A DNA stretch of 21,319 nt from AG25 sp035604455 (GTDB taxonomy: Bacteria; Gemmatimonadota; Gemmatimonadetes; Gemmatimonadales; GWC2-71-9), in the NCBI GenBank assembly GCA_035604455.1, contig DATNIM010000153.1:1-21319 (forward strand), read 5' to 3'. Shown here piece after piece: positions 1-8,396 of this stretch (the stretch's first letter is position 1; every line of letters starts with the position of its first letter). The notes under the pieces are model-generated. The model was not told where the DNA came from. It made no database searches and saw only the letters and a program-made list of their open reading frames with translations. Both the position numbers and the translations under genes were made by a program.

Positions 1-105
1 GTCGTGCGCGGACGCGGCTACGCCCCGGTGCGCCCCCGACACGCCATCTCCCCAGCCGATCTCCCCGTTTACAGCCTGAGGCTCAAGAAGACGACGGCGC
101 CCTAG
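1..105 (+). CDS. possible 3' end of an unidentified gene
   Basis: Frame 1 is open from the window edge to a TAG at 103-105 and would encode a 34-residue C-terminal tail ending LRLKKTTAP. I do not recognise the family. The stretch ISPADLP resembles a linker seen in some NtrC-type regulators, but it is too short to assign. No start codon or ribosome binding site can be tied to it, so it could also be chance open frame in GC-rich DNA. The stop lies about 150 bases before the first ATPase gene, so any upstream gene is probably a separate unit. Confidence 0.3.
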   Translation, partial: VVRGRGYAPVRPRHAISPADLPVYSLRLKKTTAP

Positions 106-257
106 TCGGATCGTCGGCCGTCGTACCACAATTCTCGCCCAACCCAGTTCGCTTCGCCCATTGAGGCGGAGACCGATGCCAGCGCCAAGTCTCCATGAAG
201 ATTCCTTTGCCCCTTCTTCATTTTCCTCGGAGGCCGGGGCTGCGACACTTCGGGTGC
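106..257. other. intergenic region upstream of the ATPase operon
   Basis: This 152-base stretch probably contains the ATPase operon promoter, but I see no convincing -35/-10 pair. A GGAGG lies at 229-233, about 24 bases before the preferred GTG start at 258. That is too far for a normal Shine-Dalgarno site, so the start of the first gene remains uncertain. Confidence 0.35.
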
Positions 258-605
258 GTGACATTCCAGAACGAGCATGCCGCCCGTCCCGAGGGGGACT
301 TGGCCCGGCTCCTGAAGACCGAAGCCCGGCTCGATGAGGTGTTGCGCCAGGCCGGGGAGCAGTCTGCGACCCTCGTCGCGGAGGCCCGCTCTAAGGCAGC
401 GGCACGTGAAGCGACGCTCGCACTGGAGATCGAGACGGAGAGCCGCCGACTCGAAGCGGAGATCGCAAGCGAGCGCGCACGGCGTGAGATGGAAGTGGCC
501 GATGCCACTCGGCGTGGCGTACAACGCTTCGAAGCGGTGACAGCGGGCGACGTGGAGGTGCTTGCGAAGTACGTGGTGGATCGAGTGATCGGGACCCCTC
601 CATGA
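258..605 (+). CDS. atpH: V/A-type ATPase peripheral stalk subunit H (G-like)
   Basis: A small, charged protein that is almost entirely coiled coil (from about LLKTEARLDEVL through RREMEVADATRRGV), ending with KYVVDRVIG. This is the pattern of the V/A-ATPase subunit H/G, which pairs with subunit E to form the peripheral stalk holding the catalytic head against subunit I. The frame is open from an ATG at 195, but the residues before the GTG at 258 look non-coding and neither start has a well-placed ribosome site. I chose 258 (about 115 residues) because the coiled coil begins soon after. The stop overlaps the subunit I start as ATGA at 602-605. First-gene position matches Thermus-type operons. 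Confidence 0.75.
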   Translation: MTFQNEHAARPEGDLARLLKTEARLDEVLRQAGEQSATLVAEARSKAAAREATLALEIETESRRLEAEIASERARREMEVADATRRGVQRFEAVTAGDVEVLAKYVVDRVIGTPP

Positions 606-2485
606 TCATCGAAATGTCGAAAGTCCGGATCCTCGGCCCGCGCGACCGCCTCCCTGACGTTCTGCGTACCCTCCAGGACCTCGGCACTCTGCACTTGGCG
701 CCGCCGACGCTCGTCGAGGCCTTGGCTACGCGCGAACTTTCCCCAGCCGAGGCGCGGGAGCGCCGGCACCTAGCTAGCGCCCTCGAAGACGTGGAGCGCG
801 CGTTGGCCGAACTAGGACTCCCAGGTGGCCAGAGCGCCGCCGCCCCGATTCCACCCAAGGCCGACCTGGCCCGCTGGGCCCGTCTTGCGTGGCGCGTGCG
901 ACGGGCAGCTGAGGGTCTCAGGGCCCGGGAGATCGCGCTCGACGACGAGCGAGCCCTCATTCTCAAGTACCAGGGTTTCTTCTCTGCCTTCCGGATGATG
1001 CTCGAAAATGAAGCGCAGTGGCCCAACGCCACGGTCTACCACGTGCTGCTCAAGAGCGGCGACACGGAGTCGGTCCACAAGCTGCGGACGAGCCTCGCGG
1101 CGGTGGTGGGCCCCGAGTTTCAGCTCTACACGCAGCAATTGTCCACAGGCGAGACGGCCGTCCTGGTCGTGATCTCAGCCCAAGCAGCGGGACGGGTCGA
1201 GCGGCTGCTCGCGGAGGCACGAGTCCAAGAGATTCCCGTCCCCGCGGCGTACGGCGGCAAGTCCCTGACCGACGCCATTCCGAAGATGCTCGCCCGCCTC
1301 GGGGAGATCCCCCGCGAACTCGAGGGGGCCCGTCGCGATCGCGAGGCCCTCGCGCGCGCGAATGCACCTGAGCTCAGGAAGGCCCGTGCCGGCCTCCACG
1401 ACCGGATCCAGGAACTGGGGGCGTTGCCCCTATCGGGCGTCACGCCACGGGCGTTCGTCCTCGAGGGCTGGGTGCCGGCGGACGCCCGCGGCACCCTCGA
1501 AACCCGATTGCACACGGCGTTCGGCGACGACGTTGTGGTGAGCGAACTGTCCAAGGAAGAGTGGGAATCGGAAAATGCGCCCGTCGTACTCTCAAACCCC
1601 AGGCTCTTGCGACCCTTCGAGACGGTCATTCGCCTCATGCCGCTGCCGCGGTACGGGACGATCGATCCTACGCCGTTTGTGGCCGTGTTCTTTCCGGCGT
1701 TCTTCGGGCTGATGGTGGGCGACGTGGGTTACGGGCTGGTGCTGGCGGCGCTGGGGCTCGTCCTCCACGCTCGCTCAAAGCCCGGCACGCTGCTGCGCAA
1801 CGTCGCCGAGATCATGGGCCCCTGCGCGCTCTTTTCGATCATCGCCGGCTTCCTCTACGGCGAGTTCTTCGGGGACCTGGGAAAACGACTCTTCAAGCTC
1901 GCGCCGCTCGCCTTCAATCGTGAGGAAGCCCTTGTCCCCTTTCTCCTCCTCGCGATCGCGTTGGGGACGGTGCATATCCTCCTCGGCTTAGGGCTCGCGG
2001 TCGCGAGCAACCTGCGGCGACACCCGCGGCGGGCTCTGGGGAGCGGCGTCTCGGCCGTGATGCTCGTGCTCATCGTCCTCGCCTTGCTCGCCGCGGTCCA
2101 CGTGCTGCCCAAGGGGTTCTTCACGCCCGCGGCCATCGGGCTGCTCGTGGCCTTTCCGTGCCTCATCGCTCTCGAGGGCATCGTAGGGCCGATTGAGCTG
2201 CTCTCGACCATCGGCAACATCCTGAGCTATGCCCGTATCATGGCGCTTGGCGTCGCGTCGGTGATGCTGGCCGTTGTCGCCAATCGGATGGTCGGGGCGG
2301 TCGGCAGCGTGGCGGTGGGAGTCGTCTTCGCCTTGCTCTTTCACTTCGTGAACTTCGCGATCGCGCTGTTTACGCCGACGATCCATGCGCTCCGTCTGCA
2401 GTACGTCGAGTTCTTCGGGAAGTTCTACAGTCCTGGGGGAGTGCGGTACCAGCCCTTCGGACATTGGACGCGAGACGCGACGTGA
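602..2485 (+). CDS. atpI: V/A-type ATPase subunit I (a-subunit, ion channel half)
   Basis: A 627-residue membrane stator subunit. Residues 1-340 form the cytoplasmic arm, with coiled-coil stretches near 50-120 and 225-275. From about 357 the protein is membrane-embedded, starting PFVAVFFPAFFGLMVGDVGYG, with the family motif GFLYGEFFGDLG near 416-427. The functionally essential arginine, equivalent to yeast Vph1 R735, is R545 in LSYARIMALG (541-550). A second conserved arginine segment, HALRLQYVEFFGKFY, lies at 595-609. These residues form the ion half-channel against the rotating K ring. The ATG overlaps the previous stop (ATGA). Length and motifs are normal for the family, so it should be functional. 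A 25-base gap with a good ribosome site separates it from subunit K. Confidence 0.95.
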   Translation: MIIEMSKVRILGPRDRLPDVLRTLQDLGTLHLAPPTLVEALATRELSPAEARERRHLASALEDVERALAELGLPGGQSAAAPIPPKADLARWARLAWRVRRAAEGLRAREIALDDERALILKYQGFFSAFRMMLENEAQWPNATVYHVLLKSGDTESVHKLRTSLAAVVGPEFQLYTQQLSTGETAVLVVISAQAAGRVERLLAEARVQEIPVPAAYGGKSLTDAIPKMLARLGEIPRELEGARRDREALARANAPELRKARAGLHDRIQELGALPLSGVTPRAFVLEGWVPADARGTLETRLHTAFGDDVVVSELSKEEWESENAPVVLSNPRLLRPFETVIRLMPLPRYGTIDPTPFVAVFFPAFFGLMVGDVGYGLVLAALGLVLHARSKPGTLLRNVAEIMGPCALFSIIAGFLYGEFFGDLGKRLFKLAPLAFNREEALVPFLLLAIALGTVHILLGLGLAVASNLRRHPRRALGSGVSAVMLVLIVLALLAAVHVLPKGFFTPAAIGLLVAFPCLIALEGIVGPIELLSTIGNILSYARIMALGVASVMLAVVANRMVGAVGSVAVGVVFALLFHFVNFAIALFTPTIHALRLQYVEFFGKFYSPGGVRYQPFGHWTRDAT

Positions 2486-2498
2486 ACCCACACCTTCG

Positions 2499-2506
2499 AG
2501 AGGAGA
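2499..2506 (+). promoter_or_regulatory. ribosome binding site of atpK
   Basis: The purine run GAGAGGAG ends four bases before the ATG at 2511. It decides the start of the small membrane subunit: the frame is open further upstream inside atpI, but that upstream part reads as a shadow. A strong site fits the need for many copies of the ring subunit. Confidence 0.75.
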
Positions 2507-2510
2507 GCCA

Positions 2511-2732
2511 ATGAACATCGTAGTCACGGCGCTTGCCGCTGCCCTCGCGATCGCCATACCGGCGCTGGCCACAGCCTGGGCGCAGTCGCGCATCGGACCG
2601 GCGATCGCGGCGAGCATGGCGGAAAAACCCGAGCTCTCGACGACGGCCGTCTTGATGATCGCCATCCCTGAAACGATGGTCATTCTGGGGTTCGTCGTGG
2701 CCGTCCTGATCCTGCTCGGAAAGACCGCCTAG
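2511..2732 (+). CDS. atpK: V/A-type ATPase ring subunit K (c-subunit), single hairpin
   Basis: A 73-residue two-helix proteolipid that forms the rotating membrane ring. Helix 1 spans about 2-34 and helix 2 about 45-69, joined by a polar loop AEKPELS. The ion-binding carboxylate is E54 in IPETMVILGF. The protein is a single hairpin, as in Thermus, not the doubled four-helix form of Enterococcus. Helix 1 has ALATAWAQ (18-25). This is an AxAxAxA packing motif, where most c-subunits have GxGxGxG, followed directly by Q25. In register with the Na+-binding c-subunit of Ilyobacter (Q32, E65, S66, as I recall it), Q25, E54 and T55 occupy the ligand positions. A Na+-capable ring is therefore possible, but this is inference. 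No signal peptide is needed: helix 1 begins at the N terminus. Confidence 0.93.
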   Translation: MNIVVTALAAALAIAIPALATAWAQSRIGPAIAASMAEKPELSTTAVLMIAIPETMVILGFVVAVLILLGKTA

Positions 2733-2746
2733 CCGAGGCGCCTCCC

Positions 2747-3328
2747 ATGCCCCTGGAGCACCTGCTCGCCGCCTTAGAGCGAGAGGCCACCGCCCGCGCG
2801 GAGTCCGTGCTCGCCGCGGCGCAGGCGGAGGCGGACCGCGTTCGGCAGGATGGAGACGCGCTGGTCGCGCGGCGGCGCGCGGAGGCGCTCCGGGCGCGCG
2901 AGGCAGACTTGCGCGGCGCGGTTGAGGCCGCGCTCGGCGACGCTCGCCGCGCGAGCCAGCTCGCCGTTCTGGAAGCGCGCGCGCGCTTCCTCGACCGGGT
3001 GTTCGAACGCGCCCGGGCCCTCTTCCCGAGCGCGGTCGCCAGTGCCGCATACCGCGCCGCTCTTCCTGGCCACGTCGCCGAAGCGCTCACCGCCCTGGGC
3101 GATGAACCGGCCGTCATCCGCTGCCCCGAGCCGCTCGTGAGCGCAGTGCGCGCCGCCGTCGACACGGCGGCCCAGGTGCGCATCCAAGGCGACCCGGCGG
3201 CGCCCGCCGGCCTCACCGCCGTGTCGACGGACGGCGCAATCGAGGTCGACAACACCTTGGCGGGGCGCCTTGATCGGCTGCGACCCGCACTCGCACTCGA
3301 AGTGCTGGCCCGGGTCCCTGCACCGTGA
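2747..3328 (+). CDS. atpE: V/A-type ATPase peripheral stalk subunit E
   Basis: A 193-residue protein with the two-part architecture of subunit E. A long Ala/Arg/Glu-rich coiled coil (about 5-105) pairs with subunit H, and a small globular C-terminal domain binds the top of the catalytic head. The C-terminal region has the family-like run GLTAVSTDGAIEVDNTLAGRLD, where a Gly-rich turn is followed by the D/N-T-x-x-x-R-L segment. It sits 14 bases after the atpK stop and overlaps atpC as GTGA at 3325-3328. Composition is very Ala/Arg rich, in line with the local GC content, and the length is typical. Confidence 0.88.
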   Translation: MPLEHLLAALEREATARAESVLAAAQAEADRVRQDGDALVARRRAEALRAREADLRGAVEAALGDARRASQLAVLEARARFLDRVFERARALFPSAVASAAYRAALPGHVAEALTALGDEPAVIRCPEPLVSAVRAAVDTAAQVRIQGDPAAPAGLTAVSTDGAIEVDNTLAGRLDRLRPALALEVLARVPAP

Positions 3329-4332
3329 AGCCCACCTGGGACGACCTCGGCGCCCGAGCCCGTGGACTCGGCACGCATTTATGCAGTCGGGGCGAGCTCG
3401 ACGCACTCGCCCAGTGTCCCGATGCTGCGGCCCTCGGGGAGGCGTTGCGCGACCGCGGCTACCCGCTCGCGGAAGGCGACGCCTCGCCCGCGGCGCTTGA
3501 GCTCGCTGTCCGCCACGCAGCCGCCGAACGCCTCCGGATTCTCGCGCGCTGGTGCGGGCCGCGCGCCGCCGTGCTCGGGGTGTTGTTCGAGGACGAGGAC
3601 CGCCGCAGCCTACGGTCCCTGCTCCGCGGTGCGGTCGAGGGCGCCCCGGCCGGGGCGCGGCTGGCGGGCCTCGTCCCCACACCGAGCCTACCGGAAAGGG
3701 CGCTTGGCGAGTTGGCGGCGCAGCGCTCGCTGGGCGCGATCGCGGCCCTGCTCACCGCGTGGGGCAACCCGTACGGCTCGGCGTTGTTTGCCGCAGCGAG
3801 CGCCGCGCAGCCCGACTTGTTTCGGCTGGAACTCGCCCTGAATCTCAATTTCGCCCGGCGCGCAAGCCGCGCAGCCCGGCGCGTCCGGGTGCTCGCAGCA
3901 TGGGTGCGCGAAGTCCTCGACCTTGAGAACGTGTGCACGGCGTTCGTCCTCGTGAAGGGAGGGACGGACCTCGTGCCGAAGGACACCTTCGTACCGGGCG
4001 GCGCCAGGATCTCGATTCGCGAGTTCGAGGTGGCGGCCGCAACAGGCGACGTGCGGGCCGCGGCGAACGGGCTCGCGGCCGCGTTCGCGGGCACGCCATT
4101 CGCCGATGCGTTGCGGAGCGCCGACGACCCGTCGACGCTCGAGGATGCCCTGCTTCGCGCTCAAATCGAGGGTCTCCGCCGCGCGGCTCGACTGCGGCCG
4201 CTCGGGCCGGTGCCGGTGCTGCTGTATTGGCTGCGGCTCCGCGCCGAGGGCGTTGATTTGCGGCGCATCATCTGGGGCGTGGCACTCGCCGTTCCACCTG
4301 CCTCCATCACGCGCGACTTCGCGACGACCTGA
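3325..4332 (+). CDS. atpC: V/A-type ATPase subunit C (socket between central stalk and ring)
   Basis: A 335-residue, mostly helical protein matching the V-ATPase AC39/subunit C (d) family in length and context. It forms the funnel that docks the D-F central shaft onto the K ring. Visible family-like features are DLENVCTAFVLVKGG (about 198-212), resembling the D-x-x-N segment that recurs in this family, and the closing PVPVLLYWLRLRAEGVDLRRIIWG, equivalent to the YL-x-x-KE-x-E-x-x-x-IR region of homologues. It starts with GTG in a GTGA overlap with atpE and ends in a TGATG overlap with atpF. Sequence conservation in this family is low, so the call leans on operon position as well. Confidence 0.88.
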   Translation: MKPTWDDLGARARGLGTHLCSRGELDALAQCPDAAALGEALRDRGYPLAEGDASPAALELAVRHAAAERLRILARWCGPRAAVLGVLFEDEDRRSLRSLLRGAVEGAPAGARLAGLVPTPSLPERALGELAAQRSLGAIAALLTAWGNPYGSALFAAASAAQPDLFRLELALNLNFARRASRAARRVRVLAAWVREVLDLENVCTAFVLVKGGTDLVPKDTFVPGGARISIREFEVAAATGDVRAAANGLAAAFAGTPFADALRSADDPSTLEDALLRAQIEGLRRAARLRPLGPVPVLLYWLRLRAEGVDLRRIIWGVALAVPPASITRDFATT

Positions 4333-4658
4333 TGGAATACACGCTCCGCGTCGTCTGCCGCCCCGAAGTGGCCGCGGGGTTCGCCTTGGCCGGGCTGCGG
4401 CCTACCGAAGTCGCGACCCCTGACGCCGGGGTCGCGGCGGTGCGCGAACTGCTCGGATCACCCGATGTGGGCGTAGCCCTCGTGCAAGACGTCTTCTACG
4501 ACGCGCTCCCCGAGGAGGTCCGGCGCCAGCTCGCTCGGCGACCGCTGCCGCTCATCGTGCCGTTCCCGGGCCCCGCATGGGTCGAGCGCCCGGCGGCCTC
4601 GGCCTACATCGTCGAGCTCCTGCGCCAAGTCATCGGTTACCGCGTGAGGCTCAAGTGA
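4332..4658 (+). CDS. atpF: V/A-type ATPase central stalk subunit F
   Basis: A 108-residue protein with the CheY-like alternating fold of subunit F. It has the early GFALAGLRPTEV (about 16-27), then a strand GVALVQDVFYDALPEEVR (about 47-64, equivalent to the usual IALILItE-x-(I/A)-A), a strand PLIVPFPGP, and a C-terminal helix ending VIGYRVRLK. Subunit F binds the D shaft and modulates rotation and ATP hydrolysis. It overlaps atpC (TGATG) and atpA (GTGA at 4655-4658). Length is normal. Confidence 0.9.
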   Translation: MEYTLRVVCRPEVAAGFALAGLRPTEVATPDAGVAAVRELLGSPDVGVALVQDVFYDALPEEVRRQLARRPLPLIVPFPGPAWVERPAASAYIVELLRQVIGYRVRLK

Positions 4659-6385
4659 CCGCCCGCGTGCTCGGGCTCAGCGGCTCGCTCGCCGAGGTCG
4701 CTCCATTGCCGAACGCCGCCTTATATGAACTCGTGCGCGTCGGGACGAGCGGGCTCCTCGGTGAGGTGGTGCGCGTGGCTGGGGAGACCGCGACGGTCCA
4801 GGTCTACGAGGACACCACGGGTCTCGCCGTCGGCGAACCCGTCGCCGCGACCGGACGGCCGCTCACCCTACATCTGGGACCGGGACTCCTTGGGAGCGTC
4901 CTCGATGGCGTCGGTCGCCCGCTCGGGCGGATAGCCGAGATAACGGGCGACTTTCTCCAACCCGGTGTAACGGCTCCCACCCTCGACGCCGAGCGCCGAT
5001 GGGACTTCGCACCGGTGACCACGCGGGGCAGCGCGGTCGCACCAGGGGACGTGCTCGGGACCGTGGAGGAACGTCCGGGACTCACGCACGCCATACTCGT
5101 CCCGCCGACCCTGCGCGGGACGCTCGCGGAGGTTCGCGCGGGCGCACTCACGATCGCGGACACGCTGGCCCGACTAGAGGACGGCACCACGCTGACGCTG
5201 GCCCAGGAGTGGCCGGTGCGGGAACCGCGTCCGTCGAGCCGGCGGCTCCCCGCGTCGGACCCGTTCATCACGGGACAGCGTGTGTTCGATTTTCTGTTCC
5301 CGGTAGCCGAGGGAGGGAGCGTGGCCGTGCCGGGAGGGTTCGGTACGGGCAAGACCGTGATCGAGCAATCCCTCGCCAAGTACGGAGCCGCCGATGTCGT
5401 GGTCTATGTCGGGTGTGGGGAGCGGGGCAACGAGATGGCGGAAGTGCTCCAGGAGTTCCCCCGACTCCAGGACCCGCGGACCGGGCGATCGATAATGGAC
5501 CGCAGCGTGCTGGTCGTAAACACGTCTAACATGCCGGTCGCGGCCCGCGAAGCGTCGGTGTTCGTCGGCATGACGATCGCCGAGTACTACCGGGACATGG
5601 GCTACCGCGTGGCCGTGATGGCGGACAGCCTGTCGCGCTGGGCCGAGGCGCTCCGCGAGATTGGAGCGCGCCTGCAGGAAATGCCGGGCGAGGAGGGATA
5701 TCCCACGTACCTCGGGAACCGACTCGGCAAGTTCTACGCGCGGGCGGGGCGGGTAGAGGCGTTGGGAGCGCCGCGCCGCACCGGGGCCGTCACGCTGATC
5801 AGCGCAGTCTCCCCCCCAGGCGGCGATTTCTCGGAGCCTGTGACTCAGGCGTCGCTGCGGGTCGCCGGCGCCCTCTGGGCGCTCGATCCCGCGCTCGCCC
5901 ACCAACGCCAATTCCCGGCCGTGGATTGGGAGACGAGCTACAGTCTTCACGCCGACGCGCTCGCCGACTGGTTCGCCCGGCACGCCGGAGCCGATTGGTC
6001 CGAGCTCCGCCGGGACACTCTCGCGCTGATGCAGAGGGACCGCGAGCTCCGCGACATCGCCGGGCTCGTCGGACCCGAGGCACTGCAGGATCGGGACCGG
6101 CTGCTGCTCGATGCGGCGCGCGTCCTCCGGGAGACCGTGCTCGGCCAGAGCGCCTACGACCCGAACGACGCTTACTCACCACTCGAGAAGACCTACCGCC
6201 TGGCCGCGCTCGCCCATGCGCTGTACCGGGCGGGGCTCGCAGCCCTCGACCGCGGTTTGCCCATCGAGCGGATCGACCTCGGACCGGCCCAGCGTGCGCT
6301 GGCCGCCGCCCGGCGAGCGGCCGGCCCGGAGTTCGCGGAACGCGCGGCCGTCGTGGAAGGGGCGATCCGCACCGTGGGTTCCTGA
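4655..6385 (+). CDS. atpA: V/A-type ATPase catalytic subunit A
   Basis: A 576-residue catalytic subunit. The Walker A P-loop GGFGTGKT lies near 227-234. It is followed by VYVGCGERGNEMAEVL (family signature with catalytic glutamate, about 250-265), SNMPVAAREASVFVGMTIAEYYRDMGY (about 290-316), and the Walker B region VAVMADSLSRWAEALREI, then MPGEEGYPTYLG. The bulge domain typical of A subunits, absent from F-type beta, occupies about 110-190. The true start is the GTG at 4655 in a GTGA overlap with atpF. The same frame is open further upstream, but that part is a shadow of atpF. Three copies alternate with subunit B in the head. All catalytic motifs are intact. Confidence 0.97.
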   Translation: MTARVLGLSGSLAEVAPLPNAALYELVRVGTSGLLGEVVRVAGETATVQVYEDTTGLAVGEPVAATGRPLTLHLGPGLLGSVLDGVGRPLGRIAEITGDFLQPGVTAPTLDAERRWDFAPVTTRGSAVAPGDVLGTVEERPGLTHAILVPPTLRGTLAEVRAGALTIADTLARLEDGTTLTLAQEWPVREPRPSSRRLPASDPFITGQRVFDFLFPVAEGGSVAVPGGFGTGKTVIEQSLAKYGAADVVVYVGCGERGNEMAEVLQEFPRLQDPRTGRSIMDRSVLVVNTSNMPVAAREASVFVGMTIAEYYRDMGYRVAVMADSLSRWAEALREIGARLQEMPGEEGYPTYLGNRLGKFYARAGRVEALGAPRRTGAVTLISAVSPPGGDFSEPVTQASLRVAGALWALDPALAHQRQFPAVDWETSYSLHADALADWFARHAGADWSELRRDTLALMQRDRELRDIAGLVGPEALQDRDRLLLDAARVLRETVLGQSAYDPNDAYSPLEKTYRLAALAHALYRAGLAALDRGLPIERIDLGPAQRALAAARRAAGPEFAERAAVVEGAIRTVGS

Positions 6386-7761
6386 TGGCGGTCGCGCGAC
6401 TGTACCACGGCGCCGCTCGCGCCACCGGGCCCCTGCTCTACGTCCGTCGGACTCCCACCGTCGCCCTGGGCGAGTGGGTCGTGATCCAGCAACCGGGTCA
6501 GCCGACGCGGCGGGGCCAGGTGATCGACGCGGGGCGGGACATCACGGTCATCCAGGTGCTGGAGGACACGATCGGCCTGCGCCCGGCCGAGGTGGAAGTC
6601 ACGTTCACGGGGGAGGTCGGGTCGGTCGCGGTGGGGCGCGAACTGCTTGGCCGGCGGTTCAATGGGATGGGTGCTCCGCTCGACGGGTTGCCGCCACCGG
6701 TGGGCGAGGCGCTCCGACCGATTTGGGCCGCACCGCTTAACCCGGCACGGCGCGCCCGGCCGGCCGACTTCATCGAAACCGGCCTGTCGGCGATCGACGG
6801 CATGAACACACTCGTCCGCGGGCAGAAGCTGCCGGTGTTCTCTGGACCAGGGTTACCCGGTCTTGATCTCGCCGCGCAGATCGTCGAGAGAGCGCGCGCG
6901 CCGCACGACGAGCCGTTCGCCGTGATCTTCGTCGGGATTGGGATCACGGCGCGAGAGACGGATGCATTCCTTGAACGCTTCGAGCGCAGCGGCGCCCGCG
7001 AGCGGAGCGTCCTCTACTTGAACGAAACGCGGGATCCCACGATCGAGCGGCTTCTCGCGCCCCGCGTTGCCCTCGCTCAGGCGGAGTTCCTGGCGTTCGA
7101 CCTGGGGATGCACGTGCTCGTCGTGATCGCGGACATCACTCACTATTGCGAGGCACTCCGAGAGATCGCGACGGCGCGGGAGGAAATTCCGGGTCGGCGT
7201 GGGTACCCGGGCTACATGTACACCGACCTCGCGAGCATTTACGAGCGCGCGGGCATTGTGGCGGGACGCCCGGGTTCGGTCACACAAATCCCGATCGTCA
7301 CCATGCCCGACGATGACATCACCCATCCCATCCCCGACCTCACGGGCTACATCACCGAGGGACAGGTCGTCCTCTCACGCGAACTCCACCGTCAGGGCGT
7401 GTTTCCGCCCGTGGACGTCCTCCCCTCTCTGTCGCGCCTCATGAACGCCGGTATCGGCGGGGGCAAGACCCTCCCCGAGCATCGAGAATGGGCCGACCAG
7501 TTGTACGCCGTCTACACCCGCGGACGCGACGCTCGAACCATGGCGTCGATCGTCGGCGAGACGGGACTCGCCGCCCCCGATCGCCGCGCGCTGGGCTTCG
7601 CTGAGCGGTTCGAGCGGGAGTTCGTCGGTCAGAGCACGCGGCGACGCATCGCCGAGACGATCGCGATCGGCTGGGATCTGCTCGACACCCTGCCGCGGGA
7701 GGATCTGCTCCGGATCTCAGAGGCAACGTGGGCGGCGCATCAGCGAGCGTCCCCATCATGA
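6385..7761 (+). CDS. atpB: V/A-type ATPase non-catalytic subunit B
   Basis: A 458-residue nucleotide-domain subunit lacking a true P-loop: the Walker A position reads FSGPGLPGLDLA instead of GxxxxGKT, as expected for B. Other family signatures are FIETGLSAIDGMNTLVRGQK before it, GRRGYPGYMYTDLASIYERAG (the TDL-x-x-YERAG signature), PDDDITHPIPDLTGYITEGQ, and PSLSRLMNAGIGGGKT toward the C terminus. B contributes the arginine finger and regulates nucleotide sites at A-B interfaces. The start is the ATG in a TGATG overlap with the atpA stop, and the end overlaps atpD. Length matches the family (about 460). Confidence 0.97.
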   Translation: MAVARLYHGAARATGPLLYVRRTPTVALGEWVVIQQPGQPTRRGQVIDAGRDITVIQVLEDTIGLRPAEVEVTFTGEVGSVAVGRELLGRRFNGMGAPLDGLPPPVGEALRPIWAAPLNPARRARPADFIETGLSAIDGMNTLVRGQKLPVFSGPGLPGLDLAAQIVERARAPHDEPFAVIFVGIGITARETDAFLERFERSGARERSVLYLNETRDPTIERLLAPRVALAQAEFLAFDLGMHVLVVIADITHYCEALREIATAREEIPGRRGYPGYMYTDLASIYERAGIVAGRPGSVTQIPIVTMPDDDITHPIPDLTGYITEGQVVLSRELHRQGVFPPVDVLPSLSRLMNAGIGGGKTLPEHREWADQLYAVYTRGRDARTMASIVGETGLAAPDRRALGFAERFEREFVGQSTRRRIAETIAIGWDLLDTLPREDLLRISEATWAAHQRASPS

Positions 7762-8396
7762 GCGTCGCCGGTCGCCTTCCCGCCACGCGGATGAACCTGA
7801 TCCGCGCGACGCGACAGCTTGCCCAGGTCGCCAAGGGCGTGCAGCTGCTGCGGCGCAAGCGAGAGGCTCTCGTCAGCGAGTTGTTCCGCCTCGCCCGCCC
7901 CGCAGCCGACGCACGGGCGGAGATCGACGACGCCGCGCGTCGCGCCTATCCGGCCTTGTGGGGAGCCCTCGCGACCCGCGGGCGCGCGGGGCTCGCAGCC
8001 CTCTCTTGGCCATCCCGAGATCTTCGGGTCGAGGTGGCACCGGGCTCCGTCTGGGGAATTCCAGTGTCGAGCATCGCGCGTCGACTCGTGTTCGCGCGCA
8101 CGCTCCCCGCCCGTGGCACGGCACCCGCAAGCTTGGGCCCCGCGGCGGCCGCCGCCGCAGCCCGGTTCGAGCAGTTCGCCGAGCTGCTGCTCGACGCCGC
8201 TCCGCGGGAAATGCTGATTCGGCGCCTCGGCGAGGCCCTCTCACAAACCTCCCGGCAGGTCAATACTTTGGAGCGCCGCGTCGCCCCGGGGCTGCAGCAG
8301 GAAATCACCGCGGTCACGCGTGCGCTCGACGAGCGGGAACGAGAGGAACGCTTGCGGCTCAAGCACTTACAGCGAACCCTCACCACTCCTTCATAA
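7758..8396 (+). CDS. atpD: V/A-type ATPase central shaft subunit D
   Basis: A 212-residue subunit forming the rotor shaft inside the A3B3 head. The N-terminal helix has the family pattern ATRMNLIRATRQLAQVAKGVQLLRRKREAL (about 9-38) and the C-terminal helix has RQVNTLERRVAPGLQQEI (about 167-184), closely matching the T-x-R-R-V-N-A-L-E family signature. The two helices form the antiparallel coiled coil. The start is the ATG in an ATGA overlap with atpB, and the stop TAA is at 8394-8396. It is the last gene of the ATPase unit. No strong hairpin terminator follows, so transcription may run on into the cytochrome genes 69 bases downstream. Confidence 0.94.
   Translation: MSVAGRLPATRMNLIRATRQLAQVAKGVQLLRRKREALVSELFRLARPAADARAEIDDAARRAYPALWGALATRGRAGLAALSWPSRDLRVEVAPGSVWGIPVSSIARRLVFARTLPARGTAPASLGPAAAAAAARFEQFAELLLDAAPREMLIRRLGEALSQTSRQVNTLERRVAPGLQQEITAVTRALDEREREERLRLKHLQRTLTTPS

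Noticed and set aside
195..257. ATG at 195 as the start of the stalk subunit gene
   Set aside because: It has no ribosome site and the residues before 258 read as non-coding; the family-like coiled coil begins just after the GTG at 258. The true start is still not certain.
2774..3682. 302-residue open frame on the minus strand
   Set aside because: It is antisense to ATPase subunits E and C, which form an unbroken overlapping operon.
6796..6900. Missing P-loop in ATPase subunit B as a sign of damage
   Set aside because: Subunit B is normally non-catalytic and lacks a canonical Walker A motif; the rest of its family signatures are intact.
8387..8396. Ten-base word TCCTTCATAA shared between the atpD end and the GAF kinase end (20165-20174)
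   Set aside because: Ten-base matches are expected many times by chance in 21 kb, and the first copy is largely the last codons and stop of atpD.
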